This document shows, in pieces, positions 60,901-64,000 of a DNA stretch of 64,000 bases. The notes under the pieces are model-generated. The model was not told where the DNA came from and ran no database searches. It saw nothing but the letters and a program-made list of their open reading frames with translations. The stretch comes from Gyrodactylus bullatarudis (taxonomy: Eukaryota > Platyhelminthes > Monogenea > Gyrodactylidea > Gyrodactylidae): the NCBI GenBank assembly GCA_012064415.1, contig SSNU01000075.1, forward strand, positions 942,686 to 1,006,685, read 5' to 3'. A program made the translations under genes and the position numbers. The stretch's first letter is position 1, and each line of letters opens with the position of its first letter.

Positions 60901-63365
60901 TCAGAATTGAATTGAATTAGCTATGACCCCGATTGGAGGAAGTTTTGATATCAGACAGAATTTTACTACCGAAATAAGATTCTTTTTTTTGATGAAAAAC
61001 AATAACCAAAATGGCGAATGGCCAAAAAAGTGTGTTTCTACGGACATGATAGAAATTGAAATTTTCGATTTACTATAGAAAACGTGATTTGTTAAAAAGT
61101 TAAATTATTTGGGATCATCTAATAAATAAATAACGAACAAAACTTGAGAAATATTCAATAGATAACCCTGTTTATATTAACTTTATGGATTTAGAAGATA
61201 CAGCAATAACTGCAAGAGAATGAAATAATTTTTTATCAAGATTCGTTCGCTATTCAAAGAAAAAAACTAATTTACAAAGTTAACAGACATGTGTCTTTTC
61301 CAACCATCAACTTTGGTTTATCTTTGTAGAGAAGTTAAAAGAGTTTTGTTTCAATTTAGTTCAGGTAAAAGATTTTGAGGCACGGACACACAGTCCTCAG
61401 AGGAGGCAAACAAAAGAAGGGCCAATCAGGAACGTTTCATAAAAAATCTAGCATGTTCAAGAAGAAGAGTATGTCAAGGAATAAAGCGCTATTCTTTTTT
61501 ACAAAACTGGCATCGCCTTCCTTTATGAATATAAGCAAAAAAATTCGAATATAAACCATATCCTTCATAATTTATCAACTTGCTGAACAAAGTTTCAAAA
61601 TTTTATTATTACTCGAGTCAACACTCATAAGGAAGAAGAACGAACGAATAATAAGTGATAAACGTTTTATTTCAAAATGTTATTCTTATCTCGGTTTTAA
61701 ATGCAAAAGAAATACTAAGAAGAGTCCACAGAAAATCTACATTCACAGGAAATCTTCTCAACTTTAATTCATTCTCTCCTATATCTACAAAAATAGGATT
61801 GGTCAAATCCCTCTTCAACAGATTGGAAAAAATAGTATCTAGAGAATCTCTCATTGATGAAAAAGAATGCTTAAAGCAAATATTCATTGAGAATGACTAC
61901 CCAGGGTACTTCGTGGATAAGAGAAAGAGAAAGAAGAACAGATGGAAGTTGAAAAAGAAATAGAGAGCAAAGTCACCATTTTCCTCCCTTACAAAGGTGA
62001 CCAGTTAGTAAAGTCAACGAAGTCGAAGATCAAAAAGTGGTGTAGTTCAACTTTTCCTAAAACAGAACTAAATTTTGTCTTTAAAACGAAAAGGTTATTT
62101 ACGAATACCACGAAAGACAAACTAAACCCAATGTCAGAATCATATGTCGTATATAAGTTCAAATGCTTTTGTCGAGCAGAATATATAGGTCACACAACAA
62201 GAAGACTCAGAGATAGAGTGGATGAAAACTTACATACAAGCACAACTGCAGTAAGGCAACATGTCAAGGAATGTGAAGAAAAAGTTTCCCCTGAAAAATT
62301 CGAAATTTTTATACAGACAAACAGGAAATAACCTCAGAGCCCTGAAAACTGTTGAAGCTTTATTCATCTCTAAAGAACAGCCTAACTTATGCGTCCAAAA
62401 AAAGTTTGTACAACCGTTGGTGCTACCAAAATCAGTGTTGAAACCGAAACTTATAATGAGTAGGCCGGTAAAATTTTTCGACATTTTTGACTTCACGAAA
62501 TCGACATAAAATCGACATCGTTTTCTAGGACCTTTTAAATTAAATTTGATGATCTTTCTAAAATATTGTAATTTAGTTAAACGATTATAAAATTGGTCTT
62601 TTGCCTGTCTTGAATAATTCGTTCTTTTTTAGAACGTTTCAAATCTTTCTACACACAATGTTGAATAGAAAAGAAAGAATTTTCGTACCCTCGAATAACT
62701 ACCCAAATTAAAAATGGAACAAACTATACTAAATTTGAAGGCAGGTCTCAGGTTGGATTTGAGAATTCATATAGTCATTGAGCACTGCTTCCTTCAGAAT
62801 GATGTTTTTAACCCTTCACTTAGATTTCTGAGACAGATTTTGATCATAACCAAATGCAGTCAGTAAGAATTAGAGACTCACTTCTTTCCATAGCTTCCTC
62901 GAAAGGGTTATCCTCTAAAATTTCAATGGAATTCTTTCGGCTAACCGCTTGAAGAGGTGTCGAGTATTTCGAGCTACTTGTCGGCTCTGTATCTGTATCT
63001 AATATTGACCTTTCAACTACTCGATCAATGATTGTGGCCTCATCGAAAGAGTCCAACTTTTCAATGCTAGCAAAGTAAACGGGGCGACGGACTTCTTTGT
63101 GGGATTTACTGATATCTTCTGTACTATGGTAATTTCTCTGGACGGTGGTTGTATCTATCAAATCCTGTGTTGACAATGAAAGACAATTTTGTCTTGAATT
63201 GCCTTCGTTGATAACTCCAAGATTTTCAAAAGACCTTGTTAGATTGTGTTGAACGATACTGTCCAAATGATAACGCTTATCAATATCTGCTTGAGTAGGT
63301 TTGGGTTTAAAGTCGAAATTATCCAACTGGGTCAGGGCTTCGTCAAGGAATTTATCTGCAGTCTT
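20664..63365 (-). CDS. unc-89: UNC-89/obscurin-type giant muscle protein (5' partial)
   Basis: M-line scaffold and RhoGEF family of striated muscle. Exons read from splice signals and phase: 63365-62882, 55961-55813, 51792-51639, 51259-51113, 50825-50688, 50421-50298, 49296-49152, 49090-48893, 48206-48140, 48068-47667, 46448-46257, 46199-46028, 45851-45621, 45546-45430, 45366-42497, 41012-40813, 40563-40444, 38982-38810, 35390-32875, 32762-32591, 32504-32142, 32086-32030, 31945-31607, 31555-31374, 29392-29257, 26709-26631, 26565-26362, 25361-25223, 25070-24919, 24275-24048, 23980-23399, 23332-22992, 22932-22252, 22190-21929, 21865-21194, 21136-20903 and 20838-20664. Phases agree throughout, except between the second and third listed exons, where one exon is probably missing. 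Total about 4,500 aa: similar to fly Unc-89 as I recall it, far shorter than the longest worm isoform. The first exon has an acceptor site, so the true start lies upstream. Confidence 0.9.
22252..22932 (-). other. UNC-89 interkinase Ig and FN3 domains
   Basis: One exon encodes an Ig domain ('EAKFYCQLASS', 'AAWYLNGRLI', 'SNSVIECVIRNRAGKA') followed by an FN3 domain ('KPPCRPGLVEV', 'LISWSIPD', 'YRVDYKE', 'YCLRISARNTYGWS'). This Ig-FN3 pair directly before the second kinase is the known UNC-89 arrangement and supports the gene call. Confidence 0.88.
22992..23788 (-). other. UNC-89 interkinase linker
   Basis: Low-complexity, Ser/Arg-rich segment after kinase-like domain 1: 'SSGASSLSKLDST', 'EYLNRRSSVSSSLRGYSQS', 'SSIVSSRDSLLRNV'. 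Several R-x-x-S sites could be phosphorylated (inference). No globular domain is seen. Confidence 0.7.
24042..24047 (-). promoter_or_regulatory. Non-canonical GC-AG splice donor
   Basis: The exon ending at 24,048 is followed on the minus strand by GCAAGT. Using this GC donor with the acceptor before 23,980 gives 'VIAHIILTGHHPF' in frame, matching the kinase consensus. The nearest GT donor (GTTTCA, four bases on) puts the next exon out of frame. Confidence 0.7.
25505..26165. repeat. Foldback element, family A (copy A2)
   Basis: Inverted arms each carry 'tggcgccaaa', 'cctactcatgttg' or its inverted form 'gggtaggattccaaaaaatc', and 'tttcaaatcaataaaaattt'. It lies in an intron inside kinase-like domain 1 (between exons 25223-25361 and 26362-26565) and is more diverged than A1 and A3. 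Confidence 0.7.
26790..27440. repeat. Foldback element, family D
   Basis: Arms of about 165 bp (26,790-26,955 and 27,275-27,440) are inverted copies, sharing for example 'ggaaataaatta', 'ttgaaactttaaaatcatct', 'cattggtttaaaa' and 'agctttatacac'. The spacer is about 320 bp. The right arm contains 'gggtataaaaaga' near CCAAT motifs. It lies in the intron before kinase-like domain 1. Confidence 0.7.
27441..28600. other. Intronic sequence without recognised genes
   Basis: AT-rich intron with a short (AT)n run near 28,185. No exon with supported splice signals was found. Confidence 0.4.
28602..28948. repeat. Near-perfect foldback element, family C (copy C1)
   Basis: About 345 bp, folding on itself almost completely. 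The ends 'atttcgttctaggtgcttag' and 'ctaagcacctagaacgaaat' are exact inverts, as are 'gtaatggattagcccatgtc' and 'gacatgggctaatccattac', and 'gtttctttcgtaccagtctc' with its inverse. Arms are about 150 bp with a 40-bp loop around 'ccgtatatgtctaccatata'. The high identity implies youth or selection for pairing. Confidence 0.85.
29010..29115 (+). repeat. Fragment of foldback family A
   Basis: 'gggaatttatgaattt', 'ttttttcatcaagaaatcg' and 'aagattttttggaatc' match the outer end of A3. A small inverted repeat follows ('ctttcagaatacagaaaa' with 'ctctgcattctgaaag', 29,121-29,180). Confidence 0.6.
29257..29392 (-). other. UNC-89 Ig domain, second half, before kinase-like domain 1
   Basis: 'CILQDGGLYTLIAENIAGSAQ' is the F-G strand region of an I-set domain in which the usual Cys is Leu ('YTLIAEN'). 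It joins the exon at 31,374-31,555, which supplies the first half, in phase 0. Confidence 0.85.
29660..30020 (+). pseudogene. piggyBac transposase remnant, N-terminal part
   Basis: The ORF contains 'NQGTRVVKELTQPF', 'GHTVICDNFFTSMTLSKF' and 'LVGTCRKSRRFLPNEF'. These match the piggyBac/PGBD signature (catalytic Asp in CDNFFTS, then GT-R-x-x-R-x-x-P). It is cut off at about 30,020, where Penelope-like sequence begins. It lies in an UNC-89 intron on the opposite strand. Confidence 0.85.
30021..30893 (+). pseudogene. Penelope-like element fragment inserted in piggyBac
   Basis: The frame across the junction gives 'SISFLDVKLSRNEDGSI', then 'NTFTGKLLNFNSFVP', 'ERTRRIVSE' and 'FLSNDYP'. After a frame change come 'HVIYKFKCPCESVY' (GIY), 'VREHLKSC' and 'PNLCVQKN'. 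The RT catalytic part is missing, so it is 5'-truncated. The YIG motif is degraded ('YTVQCTDRI'). Confidence 0.85.
30897..31140 (+). pseudogene. piggyBac transposase remnant, C-terminal Cys-rich domain
   Basis: Translation gives 'KRQAEIPVMESTPKRHNSS', 'RRCHYCPNEKDRKGYREYV', 'KCF', then after a one-base shift 'CKEHYSIICNDC'. The C-x2-C ... C-x2-C spacing is that of the C-terminal zinc finger of piggyBac transposases. About 200 residues expected between this and the N-terminal remnant are absent. Confidence 0.75.
31374..32086 (-). other. UNC-89 Ig domains between the FN3 block and kinase-like domain 1
   Basis: Exon 31607-31945 encodes an Ig domain ('GTFDLKCSVRGQG', 'IFSWLVNGQPIE', 'YGNFTCVARNEYGQATKEF'). 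Exon 31374-31555 starts a second one ('PPVFLVKLRGRLELPVWLDA', 'KITWMRESK'). Exon 32030-32086 is a short linker ('NSYLKSPSVPVYVQ'). Confidence 0.88.
32142..35390 (-). other. UNC-89 fibronectin type III block
   Basis: Exons 32875-35390, 32591-32762 and 32142-32504. I count about eight FN3-like modules. They are marked by Trp strands ('VFLAWKPIKQ', 'VRITWEPARY', 'LKLHWKEAYM', 'IYLKWKPFFN', 'VNLTWKPRDQ', 'IRLRWLLGDN', 'YIISWEHIDL', 'PELTWNLPRS') and G-strand endings such as 'VLAENSYGLGKAS', 'VSASNKYGDSDPT', 'VWCSNSYGVSGPT', 'VENVYGSSEAVES' and 'IAKNNFGYGIPS'. Nematode and fly UNC-89, as I know them, have only about two FN3, so this is unusual for the family. Confidence 0.8.
35540..35765 (+). pseudogene. 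Penelope-like GIY-YIG fragment
   Basis: Across frames I read 'CETRYI', 'DRT.RRVAIRINEHMN' and 'KKSSSIRKNIDRCGCEADE'. These match 'YIGRTQRRLAVRIKEHLN' and 'RKNSSIKKHLEQCGCEASE' of the intact element at 3.5-5.5 kb. It has stops and a frameshift, lies in an UNC-89 intron and is antisense to that gene. Confidence 0.8.
36185..36635 (+). repeat. Long dispersed direct repeat, copy 2
   Basis: Parallel to 985-1,305 and about 130 bp longer owing to internal segments. Non-coding; lies in an UNC-89 intron. Confidence 0.65.
36835..38345. repeat. Large foldback with internal short repeats, family E
   Basis: The left arm (about 36,965-37,295) pairs with 37,505-37,685 ('gtccactaaagacgaaataa', 'gaatagatcctaacctatga') and with 38,210-38,340 ('acgaatcctataatatcg'). 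About 525 bp of unrelated DNA splits the right arm. Within the arms, units like 'aaattagtggacaattttt' and 'gtggagagtttatcgaaa' recur about every 25-35 bp. Confidence 0.75.
38500..38610 (+). repeat. Possible transposon terminus
   Basis: 'gaagaaggtgtgtgaacaga' followed by 'gtcgaaacgtttggatgac' is reminiscent of termini of Penelope-like and other retroelements. 'gctgagaatactgatg' is partly shared with 10,035-10,050. No coding remnant is adjacent. Confidence 0.35.
38810..41012 (-). other. UNC-89 Ig domains 4 and 5 (exons 16-18)
   Basis: Exon 40813-41012 completes an Ig started in the large exon ('IIEWSTNNYYAITIP', 'AGRYSIKLIDVGEE'). Exons 40444-40563 and 38810-38982 form an I-set domain with both Cys and the Trp ('FTIDCRVVSEP', 'KITWRLNSE', 'DRGLYTCVAENNIGKAE'). 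Confidence 0.88.
39650..40352. repeat. Foldback element, family A (full-length copy A3)
   Basis: About 700 bp. Both ends read 'atatgaagttgggaatctat' and its inverse. Arms of about 290 bp with 'cccatttggcgccaaaatc' and inverted 'gggattctggcgccaaatgg' are highly similar, around a 100-bp centre. It sits in an intron between two UNC-89 Ig exons and is the best reference copy of this family. Confidence 0.82.
41775..42200. repeat. Truncated family F element
   Basis: 'atcgatttcgatgattcgaa' and 'gcagttaaatgcacatattc' match 12,660-12,700 and 60-90. The right end 'tctcatgtcaactagctt' matches the terminus of the 12.4-kb copy. Confidence 0.55.
43590..44184 (-). other. Lys/Ser/Asp-rich low-complexity segment
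   Basis: Repeated 'KDKKK', 'KKSDEKS', 'VNDEKSDDK' and 'SKEKKKESIKKS' patterns. It holds the place where nematode UNC-89 carries its Lys-Ser-Pro repeats, but Pro is scarce here. Probably disordered; phosphorylation is only inferred. Confidence 0.7.
44185..45016 (-). repeat. Coding tandem repeat encoding a Lys/Glu/Ala helix
   Basis: About 275 residues of variants of 'KKKEADEAEAKKKEEAEAK', with units of 9-12 residues. At DNA level 'gcttcttccttcttctta' and 'gcttcggcttcatcggcctc' recur many times. The predicted product is a long single alpha-helix or coiled coil. Its opposite strand has long open frames purely because of the repeat. Confidence 0.85.
45430..45851 (-). other. UNC-89 linker exons after the PH domain
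   Basis: Exons 45621-45851 ('LIEKQREQFLKENQRFSQII', acidic helical) and 45430-45546 ('TTKTERPDSLTSVQEIQEAD'). They connect the PH domain to the first Ig. No known domain seen. Confidence 0.75.
46028..46448 (-). other. UNC-89 PH domain
   Basis: Exons 46257-46448 and 46028-46199. 'RRRVVLNPDHLLIFNYDES' and 'VWRCEQTVK' form the middle strands, 'ENIRLDTDGH' follows, and 'SKESWYEDIKTSLQN' is the C-terminal helix with the invariant PH Trp. It directly follows the DH domain, as in all DH-PH exchange factors. Confidence 0.85.
46449..47666. repeat. Foldback element, family B (copy B1), in the DH-PH intron
   Basis: Arms 46,735-46,970 and 47,350-47,575 are nearly perfect inverted copies ('ggtgatattcgaggtatatc' with 'gatatacctcgaatatcacc', and 'caataggtcaatcgaaggtt' with its inverse). 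About 380 bp lies between, including 'aatcaactctctctaatga'. The rest of the intron is plain AT-rich DNA. Decayed copies lie at 10.9-12.0 kb. Confidence 0.82.
47667..49090 (-). other. UNC-89 DH (RhoGEF) domain
   Basis: Exons 48893-49090, 48140-48206 and 47667-48068. It starts 'KYVLTEMIETERENQGSL' (CR1), continues with 'FNDELVKFSEKLIGNFNQC' and 'EFAVYSGYLIHLCSL', and contains the diagnostic CR3 helix 'LSKPYQRLVDYKVLLKDIS'. Expected to catalyse nucleotide exchange on a Rho-family GTPase, as shown for nematode UNC-89 (family knowledge). Confidence 0.9.
49152..50421 (-). other. UNC-89 SH3-like domain
   Basis: Exons 50298-50421 and 49152-49296 join to 'FYVAFNQEELPSLHY', then 'VEEGNLISTLDVDNPDLWRI' and 'KSDKTQFRL'. 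The 'EGNLISTLDVDNPDLWRIKS' core aligns with the acidic n-Src-to-Trp part of SH3 domains, which is where UNC-89 carries its SH3 (directly before DH). It ends in a basic linker 'KRRRDTRTQFREEVLN'. Confidence 0.7.
49932..50110 (+). repeat. Single-arm copy of foldback family C
   Basis: 'atttcgttctaggtgctcag', 'cccacaggaacgtcttattt' and 'gagactggtacgaaagaaac' follow the left arm of C1. The second arm is missing. Confidence 0.7.
50688..51792 (-). other. Candidate exons upstream of the SH3-like domain
   Basis: Three phase-compatible exons: 51639-51792 ('LLRNPLFMNAEYHLNTFERF', 'NSYAIIYRISL'), 51113-51259 ('EIYRLPIEWVVNKLF', 'LEGLMLLKPLQCSAFELE'; weak GTTTTG donor) and 50688-50825 ('TRLYDPKGDILAEKITELF', 'MENLKDLRKSID'). 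I recognise no domain. The last joins in phase 0 to the SH3 exon, so they probably belong to the same transcript. The link to the exon at 55.8 kb is out of phase and needs an additional exon. Confidence 0.5.
51793..53740. other. Intronic sequence with one shared promoter-like block
   Basis: Mostly featureless. At 52,350-52,470, 'gggcagagaggtataaaa' and 'catcatgtgtgaaattgact' match 36,860-36,920. A (AT)n run occurs near 53,620. No exon is supported. Confidence 0.45.
53745..54365. repeat. Foldback element, subfamily related to A
   Basis: Inverted arms share 'aggtctgagaggaatcaaac' and 'gtttgattcctctcagacct', 'aggatcatcataagacaaag' with its inverse, and 'actttcactgattttagaaa' with its inverse. 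The GGCGCC core is absent. A decayed relative lies at 56,540-56,960. Confidence 0.75.
54548..55425. repeat. Terminal-inverted-repeat element, family F (long copy)
   Basis: Starts 'ttgacatgacgagatgagaa' and ends with the inverse 'attctcatctcgtcatgt' at about 55,395-55,412. The left 240 bp match 12,450-12,640. The interior holds degenerate 'tacgatat' motifs and a G run near 55,178. No ORF. Confidence 0.6.
55813..55961 (-). other. UNC-89 upstream exon 2
   Basis: Encodes 'IKSEDDEDLSFTSIKQDS' and 'EEPKKNLEIFHDIFAEFYS'. The acceptor TTTTTAG and donor GTGAGT are clear, and phase 1 fits the exon at 62,882-63,365. Acidic and probably disordered. Confidence 0.65.
56030..56960. repeat. Decayed repeat remnants (families F and A-related)
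   Basis: 56,040-56,180 resembles family F. 56,540-56,960 resembles the foldback at 53.75 kb ('aggtttgagaggtatcaaac', 'gggcaaatagaaagtagac'). Between them, 56,180-56,260 has 'cctgattggctggtttctgc' and 'ctcataaaag'. Non-coding. Confidence 0.5.
58315..59016. repeat. Terminal-inverted-repeat element of about 700 bp
   Basis: The ends share, inverted, 'tattgacactgaatgtacat' (left) and 'ggacattcagtgtcagtaat' (right) plus flanking bases, giving imperfect terminal repeats of about 55 bp. The interior is AT-rich with no transposase ORF, so it is probably a non-autonomous DNA transposon. Confidence 0.55.
59017..61640. other. Intronic sequence without recognised features
   Basis: AT-rich and without a defendable exon, ORF or RNA gene. 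Short TA and GT-rich microsatellite-like runs near 59,630-59,660. Confidence 0.4.
61690..62510 (+). pseudogene. Penelope-like fragment with decayed GIY-YIG domain
   Basis: Two overlapping frames. The first gives 'KSTFTGNLLNFNSFSP' and 'IENDYPGYFV'. The second gives 'TIFLPYKGDQLVKSTKS', 'VVYKFKCFCRAEYIGHTTRR', 'VRQHVKECEEKVSPEKFEIF', and after a further shift 'EALFISKEQPNLCVQK'. YIG is kept and the RT part is absent. It lies in the long UNC-89 intron, antisense to the host gene. Confidence 0.85.
62882..63365 (-). other. UNC-89 upstream exon 1 of this window
   Basis: Encodes 'KTADKFLDEALTQLDNF', a long polar stretch and 'NPFEEAMER'. It has an acceptor (CCATAG) at its 5' end and a GTGAGT donor. 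Phase 1 agrees with the next exon. No domain is recognised. That it belongs to UNC-89 is inferred from strand and phase, and the transcript start must lie further upstream. Confidence 0.6.
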
Positions 63366-64000
63366 CTATGGGATTGATAAAAAAACTTATTCAAGTTCAG
63401 TCAGAGAGGAACCAAGGGTGGGGATAGATTGGTTGTATTAAAAGGATTATTTTAGGATAAAAAATATAATTCTTATCATGAAACTATTCACTGGCGAATC
63501 AAAAGTCTACATGCATAAACCCCTCTCTGATTGGTTGATTGGAGAAAAACTTATTTCCTCCCAAAGACACATATAATCTCGACAATAAGATCATAGGTAT
63601 TTGTTTTTTATTTCTCAAATTTTATATGATAATAAACAATAGAAATTTATGCTTGAATTTTATTAGTATTTTCTATATTCGTACGAGTAACATGTGGAAA
63701 TTAAATTTGATTGGAAAAATTAGGACTCAAATTTCAGTTCGATTATAGAATGAGGCCTTATTATTATAACTAAATGATAGAGTTCTTTCTATAATAAAGC
63801 ATTCTTGTCGAAATGACAACACATCAAGTGAAGAAATGAAACCTGGCCAAGAAATAAGATTATTCGATTTAAAATTAGTTAATATGGGCCTACACCCACA
63901 TGATTGTGGGTATGTCATGATACGTTGAGGGTTTATCTATGGGAGATGATATAAGAAGGACAAGATCATACAAAATATCGATTGAAAAGTACAGTATATA
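63366..64000. other. Intron or upstream flank
   Basis: No feature I can support. 63,525-63,560 contains 'ctgattggttgattggagaa', resembling ATTGG-containing blocks elsewhere. Confidence 0.4.

Noticed and set aside
1..64000. CRISPR arrays, bacterial operons, Shine-Dalgarno sites, prophage
   Set aside because: The gene structure is clearly that of an animal nucleus. Repeated sequences are inverted or dispersed, not regularly spaced direct repeats with unique spacers.

Overview
This is AT-rich nuclear DNA from a small invertebrate animal. The evidence is GT-AG introns (many 50-100 nt, some of several kb), a striated-muscle giant-protein gene, metazoan TAF1, and Penelope-like and piggyBac transposon remnants. 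Two kinase-like domains behind a RhoGEF module is the UNC-89/obscurin architecture of protostomes, so an arthropod or another ecdysozoan is my best guess. The phylum cannot be fixed from this window.

Layout: 1-3.3 kb is repeat-rich intergenic DNA. 3.32-5.54 kb holds an intact-looking Penelope-like element (RT plus GIY-YIG endonuclease) bounded by 60-bp inverted repeats. 6.39-6.79 kb is a small intronless + strand gene with a ubiquitin-like fold. 7.5-20.1 kb (minus strand) is a complete 15-exon TAF1 gene whose splice phases all agree (about 2,304 aa). 20.66 kb to at least 63.4 kb (minus strand) is an UNC-89/obscurin-type gene of about 37 recognisable exons (about 4,500 aa), open at its 5' end. 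In order, its product has an orphan N-terminus, SH3, DH, PH, Ig, a long Lys/Glu/Ala repeat, several Ig, about eight FN3, two Ig, kinase-like domain 1, linker, Ig, FN3 and kinase-like domain 2. Exon limits were read by hand from splice signals and phase and may be off by a base or two.

The large introns are full of transposon debris. There are at least six foldback or terminal-inverted-repeat families, four decayed Penelope-like fragments (all antisense to their host gene), and a piggyBac remnant interrupted by one of those fragments. The most interesting points are the loss of catalytic residues in both kinase-like domains, the FN3-rich compact architecture, a GC-AG intron inside kinase-like domain 1, the intact Penelope-like element with inverted termini, and promoter-like ATTGG...TATAAA cassettes repeated through the introns.

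The genes have no obvious shared pathway. TAF1 is general transcription machinery and UNC-89 is an M-line scaffold; they are tandem neighbours about 560 bp apart on the same strand.
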